Part shown: positions 18,257 to 27,280 of the stretch, piece after piece | Numbering within the stretch: the stretch's first letter is position 1 | How the letters are laid out: every line of letters starts with the position of its first letter | Origin: Arthrobacter sp. V1I7 | Lineage (GTDB): Bacteria; Actinomycetota; Actinomycetes; Actinomycetales; Micrococcaceae | Reading direction: 5' to 3' | Assembly: GCF_030817015.1 (NCBI RefSeq) | Contig: NZ_JAUSYS010000001.1 | Coordinates: 2,604,001-2,668,000 of the forward strand | DNA length: 64,000 nt | Made by a program: the position numbers and the translations under genes | Notes under the pieces: model-generated | Told to the model about the DNA's origin: nothing | The model's database searches: none | The model's input: the letters and a program-made list of their open reading frames with translations, nothing else

Positions 18257-19135
18257 TCAGGATTGAAGGGTGAGGCCGCGGTGCCAGCGCAGGAGGCGCT
18301 TCTCGCAGGCAAGGAACAGAACGTTGATTAGGAAACCGATGAGGCCAAGCAGCATGATGGCGGCCCAAAGGTCCACAATCTTGAAGCGACGCTGTGATTC
18401 GAGGAGGAAGAATCCGAGGCCGTTCGAGGCCAGCATCCACTCCGATAGCACCATGAGGATCAGCGCGAGCGACAGCGACACTCGCATTCCCGCAACGATT
18501 TTCGGCGATGCCGCAGGAAGGATGACCTGCAGGAATGTCCGCCAGAGGGGGATGTGGAATGCCTTGGCAGTCTCTCGGTAAGTCCTATCCACCGAACGAA
18601 CGCCCTGCATCGTGTTCAGAAGCACAGGCCAGATGCAGCCGAAGACGATGAACGCCAGGCGCATCCAGTCGGTTCCACCCAGGATGATCAGGAAGATTGG
18701 AACCAACGCAGGCTTCGGCAATGACCGCATGAAGTTGACTGGTGGGTCGATGAACGCCGCAGCGCGGCTCCACTGGCCAGCGACTGACCCGACTGCGATT
18801 CCAATGACGACCGCAAGAAGCCACCCTGCGAGAGCGCGCGACATGCTGGGGATGACATCCGACCAGACAAGGTCGGTCGCGAACAGTGACGTCATCGGAC
18901 CACTGAACCAGAGCTCGTAGAGACGTACGATGATGCGCGACGGAGAGGGAAAGAAGGGCGAAGCGGCGAGCGTGGTGAGGAGCTGCCAGAGCAGGATGAG
19001 TACGATCGCAGGGCCAAACCCCAAAAGCACATTTCTCGTGCGCCTCCCGACGCCACGCGGTGCGCCCCCTCGCCGAGCAGGAGGATTAGTTGCCCTACCA
19101 CGCTTCGTTTGGATGATTTCGACGTGAGTCGTCAT
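18257..19135 (-). CDS. NitT/TauT-family ABC permease
   Basis: A 292-residue permease with about six helices and the EAA loop for the ATPase (near residues 185-205: ETAKAFHIPLWRTFLQVILP). The start is the ATG at 19135, which overlaps the stop of the preceding permease as ATGA and has GAGGAGCAGC before it. A basic N-terminal tail of about 30 residues precedes the first helix. With the other, different permease it probably forms a heterodimeric channel. Confidence 0.92.
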   Translation of the reverse strand: MTTHVEIIQTKRGRATNPPARRGGAPRGVGRRTRNVLLGFGPAIVLILLWQLLTTLAASPFFPSPSRIIVRLYELWFSGPMTSLFATDLVWSDVIPSMSRALAGWLLAVVIGIAVGSVAGQWSRAAAFIDPPVNFMRSLPKPALVPIFLIILGGTDWMRLAFIVFGCIWPVLLNTMQGVRSVDRTYRETAKAFHIPLWRTFLQVILPAASPKIVAGMRVSLSLALILMVLSEWMLASNGLGFFLLESQRRFKIVDLWAAIMLLGLIGFLINVLFLACEKRLLRWHRGLTLQS

Positions 19136-19968
19136 GATGCTGCTCCTCCTCGTGTGTCCCACGCGATGAATCGATCGGACAGCCTGGTCGTGAGCCAGTT
19201 CAGTCCGAAGCCCAGCACGCCCGCGAGGATGACCGCTGCAAACACCGTGTCGTGATTCAGGCCGGAGTAGCTGGCGAGAAGTATGTAGTACCCGACTCCG
19301 TCATTGGTACCCACCGTAATCTCAGCGGCAATGGCAACGGTCAACCCTGTCGAGAGGGCGAGCCGCAAGCCGGTGAGAATAAGAGGTAGCGCGCTCGGAA
19401 GGACAACGCGGAACCAGGTCTTCACCGTCCCCATCCGAAAGCTGCGGGCAGTTTCCAGCGCGACCCTGTCAACGCCTCGGACGCCGTACACCGTGTTGAA
19501 GAGCATCGGCCAGACGGCTACGTACAGCACAATGGCGACTTTCATGCTCAGCCCTTGGCCTAAGGTCAGGACGAGTAGAGGGATGATGGCAATTCCCGGC
19601 ACGGACCTCAGGAAATCGATTATGGGCGTTGCCCCCAGTGAAACGGCCGAGTACGAGCCGATGAGCAAGCCGGCAGGCACGGCGATCACAAAACCAATTC
19701 CGACGCCGAGGAGGGTGGCCGTCAACGTCGCGCCAACCTCCGTCAGGAATGCGGGCTCGACCAGAAGCTCCACTGCTCGTGGCAATACGACGGATGCCGG
19801 CGGGAACAACTTCGGATTCACCAGTTCCATCCTGGCGATGATTTCGAAGGTCAGCGCTATAGCCGCGAAGCCAGCCATCCCGCTCAGCAGCAACTGGGCA
19901 CGCCGCTTTAGGTGCGATTGTCGAGGCCAAACCCTCGATATCGGTGTTGTTTGTATTGAGGTTGTCAT
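19132..19968 (-). CDS. NitT/TauT-family ABC permease
   Basis: A 278-residue integral membrane permease of the SsuC/TauC type with the EAA motif ETARSFRMGTVKTWFRVVLP near residue 180. The ATG at 19968 is preferred because AGGAG lies upstream (spacing long, about 12 bases); an ATG at 19992 without a ribosome site is the alternative. Its stop overlaps the next permease start by four bases. It is clearly related to, but not a copy of, that permease. Transport substrate is inferred only from the LLM, flavin reductase and TauD-type neighbours. Confidence 0.92.
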   Translation of the reverse strand: MTTSIQTTPISRVWPRQSHLKRRAQLLLSGMAGFAAIALTFEIIARMELVNPKLFPPASVVLPRAVELLVEPAFLTEVGATLTATLLGVGIGFVIAVPAGLLIGSYSAVSLGATPIIDFLRSVPGIAIIPLLVLTLGQGLSMKVAIVLYVAVWPMLFNTVYGVRGVDRVALETARSFRMGTVKTWFRVVLPSALPLILTGLRLALSTGLTVAIAAEITVGTNDGVGYYILLASYSGLNHDTVFAAVILAGVLGFGLNWLTTRLSDRFIAWDTRGGAAS

Positions 19969-20006
19969 AGATTCGTATGTCTCCTTTGACATATTTTCTG
20001 TGCACG

Positions 20007-20537
20007 TCAGGCTTTTCTACGCCTGGTTGAGGCAACAACGATTCCACCGGCTGCACCAGCGAGAATCATGATGGCACCCCAAGCGATACTGGTATCGACG
20101 CCTACGAGGTGCGTGAAATATTTAGCTACGTCAACTCTGAACAGTGGGTCGAGCGCGTAAGCCCCGGGTCCCGTTAGTGCAATGCCCGCGACTGCGGCGA
20201 GCAGCACCAGTTCGTACTCGAATCCGTTCTTCTTGCGGTCCAGCCCGTTGCGCGCGTGGAGGATGACGACGTTCACCAAGGTGGATACGAGGAGTACCGC
20301 AGCTATCGAAACAAACAGTCCCGCGCCGAACAATGCGCCGCCGATGGTCTCGATGCAGCCGGCGATGGCGGCCATGACTTTTGGCGGACGAAAGCCCTGA
20401 CGGTCGAAGAATGCGGCTGTCCCATTTAGACCCTCGCCGCCCCACCAACCGAGCAACTTTTGCGTGCCATGGAACATCATGACTCCCCCGACGACAACGC
20501 GGAGTATCAATAGCCCGGCATCAATCCCCGATTCCAT
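20007..20537 (-). CDS. DoxX-family membrane protein
   Basis: A 176-residue, four-helix protein with DoxX-family marks: LLILRVVVGGVMMFHGTQKLLGWWGG at the N-terminus (residues 9-34) and a conserved charged segment LDRKKNGFEYEL near residue 98. Its ATG overlaps the LLM gene stop as TAATG, so the two are translationally coupled. DoxX relatives sit in membrane-associated redox or quinone modules (for example MhqP). Here it may deliver electrons or protect the LLM reaction, but the sequence does not show which. Confidence 0.85.
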   Translation of the reverse strand: MESGIDAGLLILRVVVGGVMMFHGTQKLLGWWGGEGLNGTAAFFDRQGFRPPKVMAAIAGCIETIGGALFGAGLFVSIAAVLLVSTLVNVVILHARNGLDRKKNGFEYELVLLAAVAGIALTGPGAYALDPLFRVDVAKYFTHLVGVDTSIAWGAIMILAGAAGGIVVASTRRRKA

Positions 20538-21637
20538 TAGATCGGTCGTAACGAAGTCGACTCGAGCGTGCTGTACTCCGGGCGGAAAGCGGGAAGCACA
20601 TCGTCGAGGAACAGGCGAAGTGAACGATCGGCTACCTCCGGGGTCATGAACCCGTAATTGAAGAGCAGCGCCATGTGCCGGATGCCCACATTTTCGTACT
20701 CGCGAAGCTGTGCCGTGACGGTCTCAGGGTCGCCGATGATGAGTGCCCGCTGAATGAACTCGTCAGGATTACTGGGCGATACCCCGACGACGCTCTTTAG
20801 GTGTTCCGAATCCTTGATGTGGCTGACCAGGCTAAAACTTCTTTTCTGGTTTTCGGCCATCAGCTCAAGACGTTCGCGTATGTCGCTTTCAGCCTGCTCG
20901 TTCGTTTCTGCCACGTAAATCTGCTTCTGAACCATGCTCCAATCAAGCAACTCCTGCACAGAAGCCTCTGGCACCCCTGAGCCGCGAAGTGCTTGCTCAT
21001 ACACCCTCCACCGGGTACCGAGCACGTCGGGGACATCCCGGGCAGAGAATAGATACCAACCTTTGTCCCCTGTCCAGGCCGCACCATCATCACTCTGGGC
21101 ACCGCGCGCAAATTTCGGCATTCCTCCCCGGTACGAGCCTGGCATGATGCGCGTATGGAGGGTACCCCGCTCGAATTCAGTCTCCCACTCCATCGCAGGG
21201 TCCTCGATCCCCTTTGCCAAGGCCGCTTCCATAATCTCAAGGTTGTGGAACATCTGATCATGTCGGGTGGACGGGTTACGCCCCATTCCCGCATACTCGA
21301 CCGGTGAACCACCAGGCGCGAAGCCAATGATGACTTCGCCTTTGGTCAGCACGTCGAGAAGATTAGCCTTCTGCGCCAACCGAAGCGGATTGTGCAGTGG
21401 GGGAACTGCTACTGCAAGGCTGAACCTGGTACCCGGGCGCACCTGAGGCGCGAGATGGGCTGCAAGCATAAAGTTATCGCCGTAAGTGTTGTAACCGGAG
21501 AAATGATGCTCGGTAAGAGCAATGCCATCGAAGCCAGCATCAGTAGCTTCACGGGCTTGCCGTATAAGGGTCTCGATGATCTCGACATCTTCTAGCGGGC
21601 CCCTGGTCTGCGCATTCAGGTAGATGGAAAATCGCAC
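20537..21637 (-). CDS. LLM-class flavin-dependent monooxygenase
   Basis: A 366-residue luciferase-like (TIM-barrel) oxidoreductase. RFSIYLNAQ opens the barrel, GIALTEHHF matches the family's EHH motif near residue 42, and GFAPGGSPVEYAGMGRNP near 115 is the flavin/substrate loop. The GTG at 21637 has GGAGG nine bases upstream and starts at the domain. It is the first gene of the operon LLM-DoxX-permease-permease-ATPase-SnoaL and lacks a reductase domain, so it needs reduced flavin, probably from the enzyme at 15653. Likely role: oxygenation of the imported compound, perhaps carbon-sulfur cleavage. Confidence 0.88.
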   Translation of the reverse strand: MRFSIYLNAQTRGPLEDVEIIETLIRQAREATDAGFDGIALTEHHFSGYNTYGDNFMLAAHLAPQVRPGTRFSLAVAVPPLHNPLRLAQKANLLDVLTKGEVIIGFAPGGSPVEYAGMGRNPSTRHDQMFHNLEIMEAALAKGIEDPAMEWETEFERGTLHTRIMPGSYRGGMPKFARGAQSDDGAAWTGDKGWYLFSARDVPDVLGTRWRVYEQALRGSGVPEASVQELLDWSMVQKQIYVAETNEQAESDIRERLELMAENQKRSFSLVSHIKDSEHLKSVVGVSPSNPDEFIQRALIIGDPETVTAQLREYENVGIRHMALLFNYGFMTPEVADRSLRLFLDDVLPAFRPEYSTLESTSLRPI

Positions 21638-21737
21638 GGTTCTTGTCCTCCATTGGATGGGATGTGCATGTTGTTTTCCAAAGTCTCGCGTCGGCGGAAC
21701 CTGGGTCAAAGCGCCTGTGGGGTATTGCACAATAACA

Positions 21738-21755
21738 GTGTGGAATTCTTCACAC
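21738..21755. promoter_or_regulatory. Inverted repeat upstream of the LLM operon
   Basis: GTGTGGAATTCTTCACAC has five perfect outer pairs (GTGTG/CACAC) and a GAATTC core, about 100 bases before the LLM start. The position suits an operator or an activator site. No regulator gene lies next to the operon, so the binding protein is unknown. Confidence 0.4.
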
Positions 21756-22283
21756 CTGTTGAGGACGGACTCAGACCTGTGAGTAAGAATGCCAATCTAA
21801 CCCGCGTCCACTTTGGGTGAAGTGCAGCCTGATCCGGCCCCACTTCGTCGTCCCCTTGCCCTTCTCACATCGGAGACCCTCGTGAAGGTCTCGACCGTAA
21901 AGCTGGCCATTCAGAAGATGCCGCTTACCCCAATCAGCTGTCGGTGACGGTCGAAAAGTGAGCCATTGTCACGGCTTAGCCTCTGGTGGTCGTTGCCACA
22001 CCTGAGCTCTTTTAGGAGCTGCAATTGGCAGAATCGAAAAGACCAAGTATGTCGCGGGGCTCCCCTCCCCCACGAACGCTGCACAAGCTCACTATGATCA
22101 GCTGACGAAACAGGGAATGGGCAATTCTGAGGCCTGCCGCATCGTCGGAATCAGCCGTAGTTCTGGCACGTACGGGTCCAGAGGACCGTGCCCTCTCCGG
22201 GTGCCATGGTTGTGCCGGGCGGCAAGAAGCGGGGCCTGCAACACGCAGACCCCGCTCCTTGCCGGTCCCGGCTATACGCGGAA
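21756..22283. other. Intergenic stretch with IS30 debris
   Basis: Apart from the IS30-like fragment near 22030-22190, no gene is seen. The stretch carries the promoter side of the LLM operon on its left and the 3' side of the M24 gene on its right. Confidence 0.4.
22030..22190 (+). pseudogene. IS30-family transposase N-terminal fragment
   Basis: One plus frame reads AAQAHYDQLTKQGMGNSEAC followed by RIVGISRSSGTYG, the N-terminal helix-turn-helix of IS30-type transposases found in actinobacteria. The catalytic part is missing, and the frame ends shortly after 22190. No inverted repeat is seen. Confidence 0.6.
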
Positions 22284-23594
22284 CTAATACTGTCCGGCCA
22301 CGAAGAGCTCCTGGGCAGGGAACTTCGTGAGGACCTCGATACCGTAGTCGGTAACCACGACCTCCTCCTCAATTCGTGCTGCCGAAATGCCGTCGGAGCC
22401 TGGGCAATAGGTCTCCATGGCAAAGACCATGCCGGGCCGGATCTCCACCGGGTCCTTCATTGAATTCAGGCGGGAGATGATTGGCCGTTCGTGCAATCCC
22501 AGGCCCAGGCCGTGCGCGAACTGGAGACCGAAGGCAGCCAGCTCGTTGTCGAAACCGAAGTCCTGGGCCTTAGGCAGCACGGCCGCGACCTCGTCCGACC
22601 CCACACCCGGGCGGATGGCGTCGAGGGCGCGGTCCATCCATTCGCGAGCGGTGACATACGCATCGCGTTGCGCAGAGGTGGCCCACCCGACCCCGAACGT
22701 GCGGTAGTAACAGGTCCGGTAACCGTTGAAGGAGTGGATGATGTCGAAGAAGGCCTGGTCTCCGGGGCGGATGATACGGTCCGTGAAGTTATGCGGATGG
22801 GGGTTGCACCGCTCCCCGGAGATCGCATTGATGGCCTCGACCTGATCCGATCCATACTCGTACAGGCGCTTATTCGCGAGGGCGACGATCTCGTTCTCCC
22901 TGACGCCGGGGCGCAACGCCTCGGTAATGTCTTGGTAGACACCGTCGACCATCGCAGCCGCCTGGTTCAGAAGCATGATCTCGTCCCGGTTCTTGATCAC
23001 ACGGGCGTCCAGCATGGACTGCTGGGCGTCACTGACGGTAAGGCCTTGCCGTTGCATCTCGAACAGGAACGGTGGTTCGACGACGTCCAACCCGACAGGC
23101 ATCTGCGCCAGCCCGTTCTCCTTGAGCAACGACACAATCTCCTTAACGGCTGTGACCATCAGGTCTGCACCCCCCTCAGGAGCAACAGCACCGCGGAATC
23201 CGAGGAAGCCGGGCCGGTGGTTCTCCGTCGGCATCCAGTCAGAGTAGAGCTGGTGGTGCCGCACAGCAGAACCAAAGTCCCACAGGATCGGATCTTTACC
23301 CCGCATCAGCAGCGCGTACCGGATCATCTTGTCCCCGAGCGCCCCGCCGATCCAGGTCTGCGTGGTGTACCGGATGTTATAGAAGTCGAAGAGCAGAAAC
23401 GCGCCGCATTCACTTGCCTCGAGAGCCTCCTGAGCCCGGCCAAGCCGATACTTACGCAACCGGTCGAAGTCGACGCGGTGTTCGTAGTCGACCCCCATCT
23501 GGCCTGGTGCCCCGAGCGGCCTGACCTCGGGGGGACGCTGCGACGGACGCTCGAACCGGGCGGCGCCGACCGAGCCGTGGTTATGGTGCGTCAC
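22284..23594 (-). CDS. M24 (creatinase/prolidase) family protein with degenerate metal site
   Basis: A 436-residue protein with an N-terminal creatinase-like domain and a C-terminal pita-bread domain. Compared with dimetal M24 peptidases, the first aspartate is kept (AFFDII) but the position of the second aspartate, eleven residues on, is cysteine (GYRTCYY). The histidine (FAHGLGLGLHERP) and both glutamates (FAMETYC, ARIEEEVVV) remain. The loss suggests a creatinase-, ectoine-hydrolase- or lyase-like reaction rather than peptide cleavage. The GTG start overlaps the dehydrogenase stop as GTGA. It is the last gene of the ABC importer operon, so it probably acts on the imported compound. Confidence 0.85.
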   Translation of the reverse strand: MTHHNHGSVGAARFERPSQRPPEVRPLGAPGQMGVDYEHRVDFDRLRKYRLGRAQEALEASECGAFLLFDFYNIRYTTQTWIGGALGDKMIRYALLMRGKDPILWDFGSAVRHHQLYSDWMPTENHRPGFLGFRGAVAPEGGADLMVTAVKEIVSLLKENGLAQMPVGLDVVEPPFLFEMQRQGLTVSDAQQSMLDARVIKNRDEIMLLNQAAAMVDGVYQDITEALRPGVRENEIVALANKRLYEYGSDQVEAINAISGERCNPHPHNFTDRIIRPGDQAFFDIIHSFNGYRTCYYRTFGVGWATSAQRDAYVTAREWMDRALDAIRPGVGSDEVAAVLPKAQDFGFDNELAAFGLQFAHGLGLGLHERPIISRLNSMKDPVEIRPGMVFAMETYCPGSDGISAARIEEEVVVTDYGIEVLTKFPAQELFVAGQY

Positions 23595-24526
23595 CGCTGA
23601 GGCTCGAGTCCGCTGGAGACGGACGCGTCCTCCGGGATCAGCTTCAGGCCGGCGCCGGCGGCAACAGTACAGATCAGGGTGGCGAAATCGTCCTCAGTGT
23701 TCCCATTGCCGACCTCCTGCGCAACGATGTTGCGGGTCATCGAAGCCACCGGCATCGGGACACCGAGCTCGTGACTGGCGGCCAGCCCGAGGTCGAAGTC
23801 CTTCTGCAGCAGAACCTGCGTGAAGGTCGGCGTGAAATCGAGGTTGACTAGCGCCGGGGTCTTGTAGCGGGTGAAGACAGAGCCCATCACGGAGTCGTTG
23901 AGGAAATCGAGGAGATCTTGTCGACGCACCCCGCCCTTCTCGGCCAGCACGGTAATCTCGGCCATGGACTGGGTGACGACTCCCAGGAAGATGTTGTGGG
24001 CAATCTTCACCAGGCGGGCCAATTCGCCCTCACCGACGTAGGTGACCTTTTGACCGAAGTGCTCGAGGACCGGCAGGGCTTCCTCATAGGCGGCCTGTGG
24101 TCCGGAGACCGCCACGGATAGTTTGCCGGCGGCGATGACCGCCGGGTTGCCGCTCACCGGGGTGGCCAACAGTGCCGTGCCGCGCTCAGCGGCGGCGGCG
24201 CGCAGCTTCTCAGAGGCGTCAATGGACACCGTGGAGGAGTCCGCTATCAGGTGGGGGGCACGGTCCGGATTGGTCAGCAGACCACCCTCCCCGGTCATCA
24301 CCTGTTCCAGGTCCCGGGGCGCAGAAACCATGCTGAAGACGATGTCCCGGTCGGCCAGGTCCACGGGCCGCTCCACTTGGCGTGCGCCGGCGTCGACCAG
24401 GGGCTGCGCTTTGGAGGCAGTGCGGTTGTAGACCGTGACGTCAAATCCTGCCTTGAGCAAGCGCAGCACCAGCTGCGAGCCCATGCGTCCGGTGCCGATC
24501 CAGCCGATAGTGGGTTTCGTGTTCAT
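23591..24526 (-). CDS. NAD(P)-dependent beta-hydroxyacid dehydrogenase (HIBADH family)
   Basis: A 311-residue protein with a Rossmann start IGWIGTGRMGSQLV (residues 6-19), the substrate motif DSSTVSID near 103 and the catalytic lysine in LVKIAHN near 175: the 3-hydroxyisobutyrate / tartronate-semialdehyde / 3-hydroxypropionate family. The cofactor loop VYNRTASKA, with arginine after asparagine, would suit NADP. The ATG at 24526 has AAAGGA eight bases upstream. It lies between the importer genes and the M24 gene. It likely oxidises a beta-hydroxy acid to a semialdehyde or the reverse; the substrate is not known. Confidence 0.9.
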   Translation of the reverse strand: MNTKPTIGWIGTGRMGSQLVLRLLKAGFDVTVYNRTASKAQPLVDAGARQVERPVDLADRDIVFSMVSAPRDLEQVMTGEGGLLTNPDRAPHLIADSSTVSIDASEKLRAAAAERGTALLATPVSGNPAVIAAGKLSVAVSGPQAAYEEALPVLEHFGQKVTYVGEGELARLVKIAHNIFLGVVTQSMAEITVLAEKGGVRRQDLLDFLNDSVMGSVFTRYKTPALVNLDFTPTFTQVLLQKDFDLGLAASHELGVPMPVASMTRNIVAQEVGNGNTEDDFATLICTVAAGAGLKLIPEDASVSSGLEPQR

Positions 24527-24605
24527 TGGGATAGTCCTTTTCGTGTGTGTTTTTCTGGTGGTGGTGGTTCTGTTGCGGCCGGGGAGGCCGGCCGGGATCT
24601 GGGTG

Positions 24606-25340
24606 TCAGGCACCGGTGCTGCTCCCTTGGATGACGCCGCCGAAATACAGTGCGACCATCTCCGGGTTCTGGCTGATTTCTTCGGCCGGCCCCTCAAGCA
24701 GGACCCGACCGGATTCCATGACGATTCCTCTGCTGGCCATGCGCATCCCGAAGCGGACGTTCTGCTCGACCATGAGGATGGCCGTGCCACGTTGACGCAT
24801 CATGGCCACGGACTCGTCGATTACGCCAAGGGACTTTGGGTCCAGACCCAGGGAAGGCTCGTCGAGGAGTACGAGCTTGGGGTCGAGCATTAGCGAGCGG
24901 GCAAATTCGACCATGCGGCGCTGGCCGCCCGAGAGCAGTCCGCACCGGGTCGAGAGGCGACCTTTGACCAGGGGGAATGCGTCCAGCACCTCAGCCAGCC
25001 GGTTCTTCACAAGCTGCCGATCGTGACGGATTACATAGGCGCCGAGGAGGATGTTCTCCTTGACCGTCATGTTGGGAAAGAGGCCGTTGGTCTGCGGGAC
25101 TTGGGCCACGCCCTTGGTCAGGATCTGCTGTGGTGTCAGGTGGGAAATGTCCTCTCCATCTAGGAAGATTCGTCCCTCACTAGGATGAATGAGGCCGCTG
25201 ACCGCCCGCAGGACGGTGGACTTACCTGCCCCGTTCGGACCGACGATGCAGCCGAGCTCGCCGCGGCCGATTTCGAAATCGACACCTTGGAGGACGTTTC
25301 CGCCACCATAGCCGGCGACTACGCCTTCAAGCCTGATCAT
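24606..25340 (-). CDS. Branched-chain amino-acid-type ABC ATPase (LivF-like)
   Basis: A 244-residue ATPase of the hydrophobic amino acid transporter family: Walker [10 protein letters not shown], LivF-type [17 protein letters not shown] after the Q-loop, signature [15 protein letters not shown], Walker [14 protein letters not shown]. It overlaps the upstream permease-ATPase fusion by four bases (ATGA). It is the second of two ATPases of the importer. The name reflects the family; leucine transport is not implied. Confidence 0.92.
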   Translation of the reverse strand: MIRLEGVVAGYGGGNVLQGVDFEIGRGELGCIVGPNGAGKSTVLRAVSGLIHPSEGRIFLDGEDISHLTPQQILTKGVAQVPQTNGLFPNMTVKENILLGAYVIRHDRQLVKNRLAEVLDAFPLVKGRLSTRCGLLSGGQRRMVEFARSLMLDPKLVLLDEPSLGLDPKSLGVIDESVAMMRQRGTAILMVEQNVRFGMRMASRGIVMESGRVLLEGPAEEISQNPEMVALYFGGVIQGSSTGA

Positions 25341-27280
25341 GATGCACTCCCTTTGACGGCCATTCGCTTTGTGGCCGAGTTGTCGCTGTCGAGCAGGTAG
25401 TCGTCGCCCAGATAGGCGTCGATGACAGCATCGTCCTTCTGGATCTCGTCGGGGGACCCTGTGGCGATCACGTGGCCTTGGGCAAGGACACGGACCGGGT
25501 TGCAGAGACCCAGGACGAACGGCATGTTGTGTTCGACCAGCAGGAAGGTTTTGCCCTGGGCGTTGAGGTCACGGATGAGGTCCCCCATACGCTCGATGAG
25601 CGTCGGGTTGATGCCGCCGGCGGGCTCGTCCAGGAGGATGAGCTTCGGGTCCAGGACCAGAACCTGGGCCAGCTCGACGAGCTTCTGCTGACCGTAGGAC
25701 AATGAGCCCGCCTTGGCCTGCTCGTAGCGGGACAGGCCTACGAAGTCCAGCAGTTCCCGGGCATGTTCTGCCTCCTTGCCGCTGACGGCGTCCAGACCCA
25801 TCTGCGGGATTGAGAATGATCCGAGCGGCGCCGCGATATTCTCCAGCACCGACATTTCCTTGAAGAGCCTGGTGCTCTGGAAGGTTCGGCCGAGCCCGCG
25901 ATGCGCGCGGCCCCAGGAGGGCATCCGGCTGATATCGGTCCCCCCAATCCGCACGGTGCCGGCGTCCGGCAGCAGGGTCCCGGAAATGAGGTTGAAAACC
26001 GTGGTCTTGCCGGAACCGTTCGGACCGATGAGTCCGGTGATGGACCCTTCGGGAACGGTGAATGTGCAGTCGTTGACGGCCTGGTTTCCACCAAAGGACT
26101 TGGATAGTCCTTCCACCTCGAGGATGGGAGGCGCCGCCTTCAGCCGTGCCTCCACTTCGGACGGGTTTGGCGCCTTGGGACGGTCACGGACCGACAGTTC
26201 GTCCGCGGCGCCGAGACGGGTTCCGGACAGGCCGGCGGTGCCGCGAGTCCGGATCCGTTCCAACTGATGTGACAGGGAGGGAAGAATGCCCTTGGGCAGC
26301 AGCACCACGAGGAAAATGAGCAGGAGCCCGAACATCACCAGTCGCGTGTTGCCTCCTCCACCGGTGTTGTTGGCAAAGATGTCCAGCGGAACCACGATGA
26401 ACGCGCCCAGAACCGGACCGAAGAGTGTCCCGCGGCCGCCGAGGATTACGGCGAGCACCAACTGCACGCTGAGCAGGATCGAGAACATGTTCACAGGGTC
26501 AACGAATCCCATGAAGTATCCGTACACACCGCCGGCCATGCCGACGAACAGGGCGCTGGCACCAAAGGCGAGCAGCTTGTAGACCGGAGAGTTCACGCCC
26601 ACCGTGCCGGCCTTACCCTCGTCCTCACGGATGGCGATAAGACCCAGACCGAACTTCGTGCGACGAATCCACCACGAAAGGGCCAGAGACAGGCCAAGCA
26701 GGACCACCAGGGAGAGGTGGATGGGCCAGTTGCCCCACTCGCGCGGCCAGGAGTACATCGGCATGGTGATACCCGACGTGCCGTTGGTGACGGCTTTCCA
26801 TTCGGTCGCGACGAATCGCATGAGAAACAGCATCGCGATCGAGATGATCACGAACGACGGCCCACGGGAACGGTAGGTCACCAGGCCCAGGAGAACGGCC
26901 AACAGGGCAGTGACCAGTCCCGCCACGGGAACCCAGACCAATGGCGGCACCCCGGGAACGACCTTGGCCAAAATCGCCACGAAGTATGCCCCGAAGCCGA
27001 TGAAGGCGAAGTGGCCAATGGACAGATACCCGGTGTAGCCGGTGATGATGTTCAGTCCGACAGCGCCGATGGCCACCACCAGTGCGATGATAACTGTCGA
27101 TTGTGCGGAGCGGTTCGGAATGACGGGGAACAGCGCGATGACAACCGCTGCGATCCCCAGCAGGACGGTGACTATACGCCGGAGAGTCTCCGTCCTGGCC
27201 CACACCGGGACGTTAGCGGCCTCTGGCACCGTGACGGACTTTGGCGTGCTCGGCTTTGCATTCGTTTTGGTCGTGTTCAT
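25337..27280 (-). CDS. Fused ABC permease-ATPase (LivM-LivG)
   Basis: A 647-residue fusion. Residues about 30-335 are a LivM-type permease with roughly ten helices, including the family segment [14 protein letters not shown] near residue 90. A linker of about 50 residues rich in charged and proline residues follows. Residues about 388-630 are a LivG-type ATPase with Walker [13 protein letters not shown], signature [15 protein letters not shown] and Walker [19 protein letters not shown] lies ten bases before the ATG, and both gene borders overlap by four bases. LivM and LivG are usually separate; the fusion ties one permease half to its ATPase. Confidence 0.92.
   Translation of the reverse strand: MNTTKTNAKPSTPKSVTVPEAANVPVWARTETLRRIVTVLLGIAAVVIALFPVIPNRSAQSTVIIALVVAIGAVGLNIITGYTGYLSIGHFAFIGFGAYFVAILAKVVPGVPPLVWVPVAGLVTALLAVLLGLVTYRSRGPSFVIISIAMLFLMRFVATEWKAVTNGTSGITMPMYSWPREWGNWPIHLSLVVLLGLSLALSWWIRRTKFGLGLIAIREDEGKAGTVGVNSPVYKLLAFGASALFVGMAGGVYGYFMGFVDPVNMFSILLSVQLVLAVILGGRGTLFGPVLGAFIVVPLDIFANNTGGGGNTRLVMFGLLLIFLVVLLPKGILPSLSHQLERIRTRGTAGLSGTRLGAADELSVRDRPKAPNPSEVEARLKAAPPILEVEGLSKSFGGNQAVNDCTFTVPEGSITGLIGPNGSGKTTVFNLISGTLLPDAGTVRIGGTDISRMPSWGRAHRGLGRTFQSTRLFKEMSVLENIAAPLGSFSIPQMGLDAVSGKEAEHARELLDFVGLSRYEQAKAGSLSYGQQKLVELAQVLVLDPKLILLDEPAGGINPTLIERMGDLIRDLNAQGKTFLLVEHNMPFVLGLCNPVRVLAQGHVIATGSPDEIQKDDAVIDAYLGDDYLLDSDNSATKRMAVKGSAS

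Noticed and set aside
22284-23594. Naming the M24 protein as DddP (DMSP lyase)
   Set aside because: Fold and general motifs are similar, but two of the DddP metal aspartates have no counterpart, and the flanks do not match a known DMSP locus.
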